Notes under the pieces: generated by a model | Database searches by the model: none | What the model was told of the DNA's origin: nothing | The model's input: only the letters and a program-made list of their open reading frames with translations | Position numbers and translations under genes: made by a program | Assembly (NCBI GenBank): GCA_025055765.1 | Contig: JANWWS010000036.1 | Coordinates: forward strand, 51,280 to 115,279 | Direction: 5' to 3' | Source of the DNA: Leptospiraceae bacterium | Lineage (GTDB): Bacteria > Spirochaetota > Leptospiria > Turneriellales > Turneriellaceae | Length of the DNA: 64,000 nucleotides | Part shown: in pieces, positions 1-8,621 of the stretch | Layout: each line of letters starts with the position of its first letter | Numbering within the stretch: the stretch's first letter is position 1

Positions 1-1188
1 GGCCCTTGCTTTTCTTTCACGAGCAGCTCCCAGCCGGCCATCTGCCACTCTGGTTTGGAGAGGGATAGTTAAGACCACATTGGCTTCAAATTCCGTTTTT
101 GTACGTGCAGCACCTCCAGGGCCAATAGGTTGGGTCGCCGCTACCACGAGGTCTACCCCCGGCTTTTGGTTATTTTGCTGAAGTTCTATTTCAATATCTT
201 CTAGTTTCATGTCATTTTGTAATTTTTTAATTTCTGGGCGCAGTTGCAGAGCATCTTGGATATCGGCTTCGACAGTTTCCATGTCCATTTCCCGCAAGGT
301 AGGGAAATCATCGGGCAAAAATGAGGGTTGGGGGATAATGGTTCCCCATTCAGGGGAGCGCAAAAAGATGCTTAGTTCAAGAGCCTGGTTTTGCAAGTTG
401 CGTTCTGCCTCCAGAAGCTGGGCTTCTCTTTGCAAGATGGCCCTGCGGTTGTCGGTGAGCTCAACTTGGGGTAGATCTCCACTTTTTACTCGTACGGCGA
501 GCTGGGCATCACGTTGTAGGGCATTGTCATAAAGCTGGCGTGCCACCATGTATCTTCGGCCCGCAGCTACCCAATCCCAATAACGATGGCTTGCCTGCCG
601 CACGAGCTCAAGCCGCAGTTGGTCAAGAGCAAGGCGAGCGTTTTCCCGTTGCAAAAGTGCTGCTCTCTCGCCTGCTCGGCGGCGGTCTATGAAGAAATCT
701 CTCCACAAGGGAAAGCGGGCTCCCACTTGTAAGGCACCCCCACGGGCAGTTTCATATTTGCCATCATAAACAGGCAGTTGCCCTTGGGTTAGCCGATAGC
801 CACCAAAGAGAGATATGCCATAAATTTCTGTAGGCTTTTCCAGGGTGGTGGAGTACTTTTCGTTATTATAATAATTGCGCAAAATTTCCACCTTAGCTTG
901 CCACTGCAAATCAAAGGCTCCTAAGGCGACAAGTAGTTCAAAGTCGGCCTGAGAGATGAACCTTTCTGCAGCTAAGATCAAGGGAAAATTTTTTTCAACG
1001 GATTCGATAACTGTCTCGAGAGAGAGCGGTTCTACTTTTTCCGTTGTTTTTTCAAAAAGAGGTAAAATTTGAGAACGCTCTAATTCCCATTCAAAATGCT
1101 CATGGGTATCAATGGTTTTTTCTGCATATATTGGCAAAAAAAGAAAGTGGAGCATGTATAGAAAAATGAGTAAAACGCGATATTTCAT
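1..1188 (-). CDS. TolC-like outer membrane efflux protein (partial, C-terminus beyond window)
   Basis: I translated this by hand from the reverse strand; it runs off the left edge, leaving about 396 codons. It opens with a short signal peptide (MKYRVLLIFLYMLHFLFLP, then YA-E). Long helical stretches rich in Glu, Gln, Leu and Arg follow, with the pattern expected of outer membrane factor coiled coils, such as GERAALLQRENARLALDQ and LTDNRRAILQREAQLLEAER. The family forms trimeric channels that span the outer membrane and periplasm. The start ATG lies inside the end of the HlyD-like gene (ATGA, 4-base overlap), so the two are probably translationally coupled. With the ABC transporter they make a type I secretion or tripartite efflux set. 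The substrate is unknown. Confidence 0.85.
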   Translation of the reverse strand, partial: MKYRVLLIFLYMLHFLFLPIYAEKTIDTHEHFEWELERSQILPLFEKTTEKVEPLSLETVIESVEKNFPLILAAERFISQADFELLVALGAFDLQWQAKVEILRNYYNNEKYSTTLEKPTEIYGISLFGGYRLTQGQLPVYDGKYETARGGALQVGARFPLWRDFFIDRRRAGERAALLQRENARLALDQLRLELVRQASHRYWDWVAAGRRYMVARQLYDNALQRDAQLAVRVKSGDLPQVELTDNRRAILQREAQLLEAERNLQNQALELSIFLRSPEWGTIIPQPSFLPDDFPTLREMDMETVEADIQDALQLRPEIKKLQNDMKLEDIEIELQQNNQKPGVDLVVAATQPIGPGGAARTKTEFEANVVLTIPLQTRVADGRLGAARERKARA

Positions 1189-2498
1189 TTTTCCGGATAT
1201 TTCTTTTTGAATTCCTCCACAAGATGGGGGATTTCCGGGGGAAAGTTGTTGAAGATACGCCATATTTCATAGCCAAGCGAAACACGGTTGAGGAAAATCC
1301 AACCCTTTGCCCTCACCCCTTGGCGAAGGTATTGTTCGGGAGGCCATTCTTCGTCGTTTTCGTCAGGTACCACCAGCACCCGAAACTTACCTGTGCCGTT
1401 GTCAGTTACGTCGACCAAGGCAACAGTGCCTCCAAACGTACCAAAGGCAAGCCCAGGCCATCCTGATAGCTGTAGGGCAGGCCATCCTTGAAATTGTAAC
1501 CGTACCTGTCTGCCCACGGAAATAAGAGGGATGTCATTTCCATCAATAAAGAGCTCCACAGCACGCTCTGCACTGTCTGGAATCAAGATGGCCACAGGAT
1601 CGCCTGGTTTTAATAGTTCCCCGCCTTGTTTTACCAGAAAGCGCACAATAGTGCCACTACGAGGTGAGCGCACCACCTGGGCAGCTTGGCGTGCTAGGCG
1701 CAGCTCAATTTGGGGCAAAGCGGCTTTAGCTGAGGCAAGCTCTGACATTGCTGCGGCAAGAGAGCCTCGAGCTTCGTTAATTTGGGCGGATATATCTGTG
1801 CGTGTGCGGTTGCGCTCGGCCAAGAAGGCACTTAACTCAACCCGAGCAGCGTTCAGAGAGGCTCTTGCTCTCTCAAGCTCGGTCTCAGATCTCTTGTATT
1901 CAAGTTCCGCCAATTCTAGGTTGCGCCTAGAGGTGAGCCCCTTTTGTTCTAATTCTTTTTGCCGTTCGTAGTTAATTTTGGCTGTCGTGTATTGGGCTTC
2001 GGCAGCTTCGAGAGCCTGTTCGGCTGCAGTAACTCTTTGGGCTGCCATGTGTCTGCGGTTTTCCGCTGCTTCCACGGCATTTGTGAGGCTCTCTTCAAGG
2101 GAGGCAATGCGGGAGCGCAAGCTTTCTACTCTTGCCTCAGCAGCTCGAATTCTGTTCTCTACGGCAATGCGTTCCTGCTGCAGCCTTTGGATGATATCAG
2201 GGTCGTTGTCGCTCATCTCAAGCACAATGTCTCCTGCTTTTACGTGGGCTCCCTCGTTGACAAGCCAGCGGGATACCCGACCTTCTACAGGAGCTTCTAT
2301 AAATTGCTGGCGATCAAGGGGTGCAAAGGCCACCACCCTTCCCATGCCAAAGGTGGTTTGTTGCCAAGGGATAAAAAAAAGCATGACGACCGAAAAGACA
2401 ACGAGACCAAAGGTGAGAGCCGCCCCTCTCTTTAAGGAATGGGGGGTGCTTACCTTTTGAACGAGGTATTGTTCGACATTGTTTGATCTCATGCTCAC
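1185..2498 (-). CDS. HlyD-family membrane fusion (periplasmic adaptor) protein
   Basis: This 437-residue protein has one N-terminal membrane segment (about residues 25-47, LTFGLVVFSVVMLFFIPW). A biotinyl-lipoyl-like half follows, near PVEGRVSRWLVNEGAHVKAG (about 70-90). A long coiled-coil hairpin (about 100-265, rich in Ala, Glu and Arg) comes next, then the second lipoyl half and a barrel domain (VRSPRSGTIVRFLVKQGGEL, about 270 onward). This is the standard order for adaptors that join an inner-membrane pump to a TolC channel. Its ATG overlaps the ABC gene stop by four bases, and its own stop overlaps the TolC start by four, so the three genes form one tightly coupled unit. It is somewhat longer than simple RND adaptors and closer in length to HlyD of type I systems. 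Confidence 0.88.
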   Translation of the reverse strand: MSMRSNNVEQYLVQKVSTPHSLKRGAALTFGLVVFSVVMLFFIPWQQTTFGMGRVVAFAPLDRQQFIEAPVEGRVSRWLVNEGAHVKAGDIVLEMSDNDPDIIQRLQQERIAVENRIRAAEARVESLRSRIASLEESLTNAVEAAENRRHMAAQRVTAAEQALEAAEAQYTTAKINYERQKELEQKGLTSRRNLELAELEYKRSETELERARASLNAARVELSAFLAERNRTRTDISAQINEARGSLAAAMSELASAKAALPQIELRLARQAAQVVRSPRSGTIVRFLVKQGGELLKPGDPVAILIPDSAERAVELFIDGNDIPLISVGRQVRLQFQGWPALQLSGWPGLAFGTFGGTVALVDVTDNGTGKFRVLVVPDENDEEWPPEQYLRQGVRAKGWIFLNRVSLGYEIWRIFNNFPPEIPHLVEEFKKKYPEK

Positions 2499-4201
2499 CT
2501 CCTTCGCCGGGATTTAGTGATGATGCTCTTTTTACCAGCCATATCGTAACAACGATGGCAAATGGCCAAGACATTGGGGTTTTGGGATGCAATTATCACG
2601 GTAGGATGTTTTTTACGACCAAGCCATTTTTCCTGGAGATTCAGTAATATATCATCGTCAATGGTATCTAATATTTCATCAATTAGCAATAAAAAGGGTT
2701 TCATGACAATGGCGCGCGCAATTAAGAGTCTTCGTTTTTCGTCGTGACTTAGAGGTGCCCCTCCCGGTAGAAGGCGGGTATGGAGCCCACTTGGAAACCT
2801 GCGAAAGGCTGCTGTTAAACGTACCATCTCAATGGCCTCACTTATCTCAACTAAGCTAATATCGGGACGATTTAGCGATATATTTTCATGAATGGTTCCC
2901 CAAAAAGTCTCGGTATCGCGTAAGAGAAGAACTCCAGATCGTAAGTCCCGCTTATTCAGTTCTTTGATGTCGTGCTTATTATAAAAGACCTGCCCCAATT
3001 CGCAGCCAAGCTCTCCACCGAGAATATCAAAAAGTTGATTCTTAGCATCGCCATGATAATTGGTAATGGCAACAATTTCCCGAGCTTTAATATGCATATC
3101 GAGGTCTATATATCTTTCGGCTTCAAAGCTTTGCAAGCGTAAGCCTCTTATTTCCACATTCACGGCTTTCTCGGTAAAGTTCACGGGTGCACCGATCTCC
3201 TTTTCCTCTTCAAGGTCACTTAAAAGACCTGTTTTGTCGAGAGCCACCATGGTGTCGTAAAAGTTTTCTAGAAATTTCCAAAAACGCCCAAGCGATCCTA
3301 AAATACCTGAAACAATAAGCTCTGCCGCGACTAGTTGACCTAAAGTGAATTTCTCCTGAATGACGAGGTAGCCTCCAATGCCAAGAACCGCACTGTGGGA
3401 TAATGCCCGCAGCAAAAGAAAGCCTATCGTTTGGCGCATGACAATGAGAAAATGACGGTGTTCATGGGCTATGTATTGTTCCCCCAAGGCTTGGGTTTTC
3501 TCTAAAGCAAAATGCCCCCCCCAATCAGTACGAAAGACACGTGGGTTGCGTACCAGTTCTTGAAGCCAGGCAGCCGCTGCGTATTTCGTGGTAGAAACCT
3601 GGATGGCTGTATTAATCCCATGGCGGCCTAAAAGATAGCCTAATAAGAAAATCGCATTGAAGAGAAAAAAAAAGTCAAATAAAATGAAAAGCGGATGATA
3701 CACCGCTAAGATAGTAAGCCCTATGGTGGTGCTCAGAAAAAGGGCAATGCCATCCATGATTAAAAACAAGAGCGAACTTTGCAGTTTTACAATGTCAAAA
3801 AAACGGTTTGTATACTCTGGCATGTAATGCTCTGAAAAGGTCTCTATGGGTAGCTTTGTGTAACGCTCGGCTAGTTGGCTAAAAAGGCGCAAAAAGAGCC
3901 GTCGTTTCATCATTTCGGCTAGGTATATTTGGAGTGCTGTCAGCGCCCCTGATAACATCAAAAAGAAAAGAACCAAGAGGCTTAGCACCACCAGCGGTTG
4001 CAATAAAGTGCCAAAGGCAATTGTATTGATTAAAGCAGAGGTAGCTACCGGCACAACTAAGTTAAAAAAACCAATGAGGGCACCGTAGAGGACAATAGCA
4101 AGGATATCCGCTGCCTCAAGCCGCAAGAGCTCCCAGGCTCTCTCTATGGGAGGTTTGTGTCCTTTGGTCACTGGTTGGGGACGCTTGCGAAAAAGAACCA
4201 C
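2495..4201 (-). CDS. ABC transporter, fused membrane and ATPase domains; ATPase motifs degenerate
   Basis: 568 residues. An exporter-type membrane domain of six helices occupies about 30-320, followed by an ATPase-like domain at about 345-560. The nucleotide-binding motifs are recognisable by position but poor. Walker A reads NYHGDAKN (about 381-388) instead of GxxGxGKS/T. The Q-loop site reads LLLRDTETF, with Arg where Gln is expected. The ABC signature reads LSHDE instead of LSGGQ. The H-loop region reads ASQNP with no His. Walker B (FLLLIDE) is intact. The downstream adaptor and TolC genes argue for an export role, but hydrolysis by a homodimer would be surprising. The reading frame is clean and long, so this is not simple decay. 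It may act with a separate active ATPase, or by non-canonical or no hydrolysis. Confidence 0.82.
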   Translation of the reverse strand: MVLFRKRPQPVTKGHKPPIERAWELLRLEAADILAIVLYGALIGFFNLVVPVATSALINTIAFGTLLQPLVVLSLLVLFFLMLSGALTALQIYLAEMMKRRLFLRLFSQLAERYTKLPIETFSEHYMPEYTNRFFDIVKLQSSLLFLIMDGIALFLSTTIGLTILAVYHPLFILFDFFFLFNAIFLLGYLLGRHGINTAIQVSTTKYAAAAWLQELVRNPRVFRTDWGGHFALEKTQALGEQYIAHEHRHFLIVMRQTIGFLLLRALSHSAVLGIGGYLVIQEKFTLGQLVAAELIVSGILGSLGRFWKFLENFYDTMVALDKTGLLSDLEEEKEIGAPVNFTEKAVNVEIRGLRLQSFEAERYIDLDMHIKAREIVAITNYHGDAKNQLFDILGGELGCELGQVFYNKHDIKELNKRDLRSGVLLLRDTETFWGTIHENISLNRPDISLVEISEAIEMVRLTAAFRRFPSGLHTRLLPGGAPLSHDEKRRLLIARAIVMKPFLLLIDEILDTIDDDILLNLQEKWLGRKKHPTVIIASQNPNVLAICHRCYDMAGKKSIITKSRRRR

Positions 4202-4359
4202 TGAAGAAAAGAACTTTCATGGGTTTACAGCTCTAAAGAAGGACGTGATTTACCCAAGCAAAGTTTTTGGACGCCCTGCTAAAAGTAATCTGACTCTTTT
4301 ATTGTCGCACCGTTTAGCAGTCGATCTTAAAGAGCCCCCTTTTGACAAGGAAGACCTTC
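4202..4359. other. Spacer between FG-GAP lipoprotein gene and ABC gene
   Basis: This 158-base gap is the only sizeable break in the minus-strand run from 7292 to 1. An open frame crosses it on the plus strand but has no family resemblance and overlaps both flanking genes, so I discount it. No convincing terminator or promoter is visible. It probably holds the start signals of the ABC-HlyD-TolC unit, but I cannot place them. Confidence 0.4.
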
Positions 4360-6222
4360 TCAGGGAAAGGCCTTAAAAATATATACTGCACCGCTACTTA
4401 ATGCCCCGCCTACAGGAGGAGCTTCGTCATCTTCATTGGTAATAAAGCTCTGGGCAGCCCCTTCGTTAGGAACTCCCACGGCGACAAACTTGCCCGATAT
4501 GGCAAGCGAGCGGCCAAACTGCATACTGTTAGCGCTGTTCTTGGCTTTCAGGTAAGCATCTTGGTACCACTGGCCGCTGCTATCGCGCTGAAAAACATAG
4601 ACAGCTCCCCTATCTGTCCCCTCCGACTGGGAGCTTGCCATGGCGTTGGCATTGATAATGGTGTTGCTTGTGGAATCCTCAAATGGCGAGCCCACGACAA
4701 GGGTTGTGCCGAAAAGCGCTAACGAGAAGCCAAAAGAGTCGTCGGCATTGCCATTAGAGGGTTTTAGGTAGGCATCCTGAATCCAGGAACCATCCCCCAG
4801 GCGGCGAAAGATATAGACAGCTCCACAGTTTGAGGCCCCATCATTATCTGGGTGGCTCGGGCTATTGTCGGCATTCAACACCATGGTGGTTGCTCCATCT
4901 TCGTCAGGGGCACCAACGGCCAAAAAATTTCCCGAAAGCGAGACCGCGCGGCCAAACTCATCATTAGTCTCACTGTTACTTGCTTTTAAATAGGCGTCTT
5001 GGTACCAGTTTCCTTGCGCGTCTTTTTGAAAAATATACACGGCACCCGAATTCAGCGCGGCGTTGTTATCGGGTAGTTGTGGATGGCCGTTTTCTTGAAT
5101 GACTGTCGTAGTGGCGGAGTCTTCACCTGGGGCTCCCACAGCTAAGGTGGTGCCATAAAGAGAAACACTGGCCCCAAAGTAATCTTGGCTTTGCGCGTTG
5201 CTTGCCTTGAGATAGGCATCTTGGTACCAGTTTCCTTGGCCATCTCTTTGAAAAATATAGACAGCACCTGCTTGTGATGCCGAATCATCGTCGGGAGGCA
5301 GAGGTTGGCCATTGTCGTTAATTATGGTAGTGCTAGCAGATGATTCAGCGGAGGCAACAGCTAAGGTGTTGCCATAAAGAGCAAGTTGAACGCCAAAATA
5401 ATCGTTAGGCTCGCCATTGCTTGCTTTTAAGTAAGCTGTTTGGTACCAGTTTCCCTCGGCATTTTTTTCAAAAATATAGACAGCCCCTGAGTCACTTGCG
5501 CTGTTATCAAAAGAAGCCGCGTCATCTTCGTTAGAGATGGTTGTCTGGGAACTGTCTTCAAAGGGTGCACCGACGGCTATAATATTGCCATAAATGGCCA
5601 CAGAAAGACCAAACAAATCCCCCGAACCATTGTTGCTTGCCTTGAGATAAGCATCTTGGTACCAGGCACCTGAGCTATCTAACTCAAACACATAGACTGC
5701 TCCCGAATCGGTTGCGTTATTATTGGCCACAGAACCCCCGTTTATGTTAATGACAGAGCTATGTTGGCCATCTTCACTAATGGCTCCCACGACAAGGGTG
5801 CGACCGAAAAGGGCTACGCTAAAGCCAAAGTTATCGCTTGACTCTGAGTTACTTGCTTTGATATAGGCATCTTGCACCCACTGGGTATCATAAGCACAGC
5901 GTACAGTGATATTCTTGACCGCAGCTTTGCCTACAACACCACTTGCATTTTCCACCATGCATACTTGCCCAGCGGGGTTTGTCTTAAGCACCACCTCATA
6001 ACTTGCGAGCCGGGGTAGTTTGCGCCGAAAGACAAAGCGCCGACTTCCCTCAACACTCAAAGTTTCCTCGCTATTTAGTTCAAGTTCCACAGTGCCCTCA
6101 GAGCCAAGGACTTCCCCACCTATCTCGTACAGAGGTTCTTTTTCAAGAAAACTATCCCCAAAATCCTGACAAGCGACGAAAACCAAAGGGTATGTTAGAA
6201 TTAGTCTTGCTGCTATCTTCAT
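4360..6222 (-). CDS. FG-GAP seven-bladed beta-propeller lipoprotein
   Basis: I start this at the ATG at 6222, not 39 bases upstream. The resulting N-terminus, MKIAARLILTYPLVFVAC, is a clean lipoprotein signal with the lipobox Cys at residue 18, and the ATG overlaps the preceding gene's stop as ATGA. The protein is then 620 residues. After an N-terminal domain containing the pattern LKTNPAGQVCMVENASG (seen in secreted beta proteins), there are seven repeats of about 70 residues. Each reads roughly WYQDAYLKASN, D-x-FG, AVGAPxEDS, SGAVYIF. This matches integrin-like FG-GAP repeats folded as a seven-bladed propeller, usually with Asp-rich metal loops. Likely outer-membrane or surface anchored; ligand unknown. 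It is probably co-transcribed with the exported protein upstream. Confidence 0.85.
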   Translation of the reverse strand: MKIAARLILTYPLVFVACQDFGDSFLEKEPLYEIGGEVLGSEGTVELELNSEETLSVEGSRRFVFRRKLPRLASYEVVLKTNPAGQVCMVENASGVVGKAAVKNITVRCAYDTQWVQDAYIKASNSESSDNFGFSVALFGRTLVVGAISEDGQHSSVININGGSVANNNATDSGAVYVFELDSSGAWYQDAYLKASNNGSGDLFGLSVAIYGNIIAVGAPFEDSSQTTISNEDDAASFDNSASDSGAVYIFEKNAEGNWYQTAYLKASNGEPNDYFGVQLALYGNTLAVASAESSASTTIINDNGQPLPPDDDSASQAGAVYIFQRDGQGNWYQDAYLKASNAQSQDYFGASVSLYGTTLAVGAPGEDSATTTVIQENGHPQLPDNNAALNSGAVYIFQKDAQGNWYQDAYLKASNSETNDEFGRAVSLSGNFLAVGAPDEDGATTMVLNADNSPSHPDNDGASNCGAVYIFRRLGDGSWIQDAYLKPSNGNADDSFGFSLALFGTTLVVGSPFEDSTSNTIINANAMASSQSEGTDRGAVYVFQRDSSGQWYQDAYLKAKNSANSMQFGRSLAISGKFVAVGVPNEGAAQSFITNEDDEAPPVGGALSSGAVYIFKAFP

Positions 6223-7292
6223 AGACGGTAACCAAGACCTGTCCAAAGAGTTGGACCCCATAGGGGGGTACGCTCTTCGATAATATAGCTAATACTAATC
6301 CCAAGGGCAAGCGAAATCCTCTGGGTAAACAAGAAATCAAAAAGCATTCCTCCTTTAATGTGGGGTAAATGGTAGTTATGGCTCTTGGGTTCTATCTCGA
6401 GGCGTTGAATGGTTCCAAAGGAGTTTCCTCCTGCCACAAAAGGGGTGAGGCAAAGGGCGCGCAGGAAAAAATCGTCAAAAAGTAAGACAAAGCGGTAGGA
6501 TAGCCCCAGCGAAACTTCATAAAGCCACATTGTCTCTACTGATTTTTTCCCCAGAAAATGCGTCGCGGATAACCCCAAATAAGGTCTAAGCCACCTTTTC
6601 CATACAGACAGCTGGAAATCCATAACACCACCATAGCCCGTTTGCAAAAAAGGCCGTGGCTTTCCCTGGGGCAAAAAGCCTTGGCCCAAAAGATGGAACT
6701 GGTAGTTACCAAACAGAGCTTTTTTTCTCACGATTTCCTCTGAGTCTTCTTCGGCAAGAGCCCCTGCCCGAGCTTTTGGGGCTTGGCGTACCATATCCTG
6801 ACTCATGGCCTGGGCTAGCCTTTCAATTACATCAAAGATACTATTGTCTAATACAGCTGTAGTCGTGCGCGAAACTAGGATCTTAGCCGTTGTACTCTCA
6901 AGAGCTTTGGCCTGAATTTGCACCCGCTCTCCCTGTGTTACAAAAAGTCCTATGACCACGATGTTAGCACCTACAAGGCCTGCACGTCGAACCGCTTCAT
7001 TCTCATGAAAAGTGGGTTCAAGAAGGTCTTGGTAAAAAAGTTCATCATGGACCTCTTGGCCAAGAAGGGAAAGAGGGTTCACCAAGCGGAATCTCCCCGT
7101 TTGTTTTAGGGCACCCAGCAAGGCTTCGGGGATGCTCACACTGAGGTATTGAGAGGTTTTGTCATGGTTTTGGTTTACAAAAGGAATAATATAAACAGAT
7201 TTCTGCTGGGCTAGGGCACTTCCCCATGATAAAGCAGCAAGAATGCCTAAGAGAAATCGACACTTGTGCCAAATTTTCCTGCACGAAGTCAC
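6219..7292 (-). CDS. Exported TolB/CsgG-like N-domain protein with barrel-like C-terminus
   Basis: The start is a GTG at 7292. The N-terminus carries a signal peptide ending near SALAQQ. Residues about 30-170 (VYIIPFVNQNHDK, LGALKQTGRFRLVNP, GANIVVIGLFVTQGERVQIQAK) resemble the alpha/beta domain shared by TolB N-termini, CsgG and FlgO-like proteins, in which a family of envelope proteins recognises or assembles partners. After a charged linker, about 205-357 is rich in alternating hydrophobic and aromatic residues and ends in GLGYRL, which suggests beta strands, perhaps a small outer-membrane barrel. Its stop overlaps the FG-GAP lipoprotein start. No specific function can be assigned. Confidence 0.7.
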   Translation of the reverse strand: MTSCRKIWHKCRFLLGILAALSWGSALAQQKSVYIIPFVNQNHDKTSQYLSVSIPEALLGALKQTGRFRLVNPLSLLGQEVHDELFYQDLLEPTFHENEAVRRAGLVGANIVVIGLFVTQGERVQIQAKALESTTAKILVSRTTTAVLDNSIFDVIERLAQAMSQDMVRQAPKARAGALAEEDSEEIVRKKALFGNYQFHLLGQGFLPQGKPRPFLQTGYGGVMDFQLSVWKRWLRPYLGLSATHFLGKKSVETMWLYEVSLGLSYRFVLLFDDFFLRALCLTPFVAGGNSFGTIQRLEIEPKSHNYHLPHIKGGMLFDFLFTQRISLALGISISYIIEERTPLWGPTLWTGLGYRL

Positions 7293-7417
7293 GGTCGGTT
7301 ATCTCTACCTAGGCAGCCAGTGGGAAAAGCCATTTTTCTTGCCATCATTTCATAGTAGATGGGGCATAAAGAAGTAAGCTTAAGCTAGCTTTGGTTTGTG
7401 GGTTTCCTTCTTTTTGT

Positions 7418-7445
7418 TTGACAAAGTGTTTTTTTCTTCTAAATT
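7418..7445 (+). promoter_or_regulatory. Sigma70-type promoter of tRNA-Lys
   Basis: TTGACA at 7418-7423 and TAAATT at 7440-7445 are separated by 16 bases. Transcription would begin about 7452, just before the mature tRNA 5' end at 7454. This is the best promoter match I see in the window. Confidence 0.6.
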
Positions 7446-7453
7446 GTCTCAGG

Positions 7454-7526
7454 GAGAAGCTAGCTCAGTCGGTAGAGCAACTGCCTTTTAAGCAGTGGGT
7501 CCCGGGTTCGATTCCCGGGCTTCTCA
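7454..7526 (+). tRNA. tRNA-Lys (anticodon UUU)
   Basis: A full 73-base cloverleaf can be drawn. The acceptor stem is GAGAAGC with GCTTCTC, the D arm is GCTC/GAGC, the anticodon stem is ACTGC/GCAGT with loop CTTTTAA (anticodon TTT), and the T arm is CCGGG-TTCGATT-CCCGG. The discriminator is A. The 3' CCA is not encoded (the sequence continues CAG), so it must be added after transcription. The phosphoesterase gene starts only 27 bases downstream and no terminator lies between, so both may be on one transcript. Confidence 0.96.
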
Positions 7527-7553
7527 CAGTTTAAGGCACTTAAGTAAATTGGA

Positions 7554-8621
7554 ATGCAGCCGAGTGGAAGTCAGGAGTCAAAAACAAAAACAATAAGTCG
7601 CCAGCTTTCCCAAAAAATCCTGCCTCACTACCGGCCTTTTTCCTCTATTCTAAAAAAAATCAGATCTTATATTTCTAAAAACCAGAAATTTTTGTTAACA
7701 ACACATGTGGGTTCTGATGCGGATGGCATCGGAAGTGAGCTTGGTCTTTACTACCTTTTGCGCTCTCTTAAAAAAGAGGTATGGATCTTAAACAACGAGC
7801 CGGTACCTCTTTTTTTAAGTTTTATGGATCCTGATGGTCTAGTTCACCATATCCAGGAGTATGAGAATAAACAAGAGGAGCTTATAGAGAAACTAAGGGG
7901 TTCGTTTGTTTTTATTTTAGATAGTTCTGAGCCAGAGCGCAGTGAGAAGGTAGCCGAGGCTTTTTTAAAAGTCGGATGTCCCTTTGCCACGATTGACCAT
8001 CATCTTGTTGAGCCCAAGAAAAATTATTGTGCAGATCCAAGTTATGCAGCTACAGCCGAGATTATTTGGGATCTCTATCACTTCTATAGCATAAAGATCC
8101 CACCAAAGGCAGCCTTGCCTCTTTATGTAGCGCTTGTCTCTGACAGTGGGAATTTCCGTTATCCTAAGAGTTCGTTGAGAACCCACCTGGCAGGAGGAGA
8201 GCTCTTGGGGTATGGGCTCAATAGTGATGAAATTTTCCGAGCTATATATGAAAACCAGCCTGCAGACCGCTTGCGCTTTTTGCAGCGTGTTTTAAAAAAA
8301 GCAGAGATTAACAAAGAAAAGGGGTACGTAATCGCTGAGATTAAGCCGGCCATGTACCGTAAATTAGAGTTAGGTGATACTCCCAATGAAGGGGTGGTCA
8401 ACTTGCTTTTGGGCGTAAGGGAAATAAGGCTATCTGCGGTTATAACAAAAACCTCAGATGGGCTAAAATGTAGCTTACGCTCGAGAGGTGATGTCGATGT
8501 TGCCTCTCTAGCTAAGCGCTTTGGCGGGGGTGGGCATAAAAATGCCGCAGGTCTTAAGCTCGTAGGTTCTTACCGAGAGCAGAGCAAAAAGCTGAAAGAG
8601 GCTATCCGGCATTACCTTTAG
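7554..8621 (+). CDS. DHH/DHHA1 phosphoesterase, NrnA-like nanoRNase/pAp phosphatase
   Basis: 355 residues. The DHH domain shows HVGSDADGIGS (about 51-61), ILDSS (Asp123), the namesake IDHH (Asp148-His149-His150) and SDSGNFRYP (Asp197), the expected metal-binding positions. The C-terminal DHHA1 domain has FGGGGHKNAAG (about 323-333). NrnA relatives degrade short RNA or DNA oligonucleotides to mononucleotides, and some also dephosphorylate 3'-phosphoadenosine 5'-phosphate. The family is cytosolic and typically 310-350 residues. The roughly 40 residues before the first motif are longer than usual, and no strong ribosome site precedes the ATG, so the true start is not certain. The stop codon overlaps the stop of the convergent FtsX-like gene by four bases. 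Confidence 0.88.
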   Translation: MQPSGSQESKTKTISRQLSQKILPHYRPFSSILKKIRSYISKNQKFLLTTHVGSDADGIGSELGLYYLLRSLKKEVWILNNEPVPLFLSFMDPDGLVHHIQEYENKQEELIEKLRGSFVFILDSSEPERSEKVAEAFLKVGCPFATIDHHLVEPKKNYCADPSYAATAEIIWDLYHFYSIKIPPKAALPLYVALVSDSGNFRYPKSSLRTHLAGGELLGYGLNSDEIFRAIYENQPADRLRFLQRVLKKAEINKEKGYVIAEIKPAMYRKLELGDTPNEGVVNLLLGVREIRLSAVITKTSDGLKCSLRSRGDVDVASLAKRFGGGGHKNAAGLKLVGSYREQSKKLKEAIRHYL

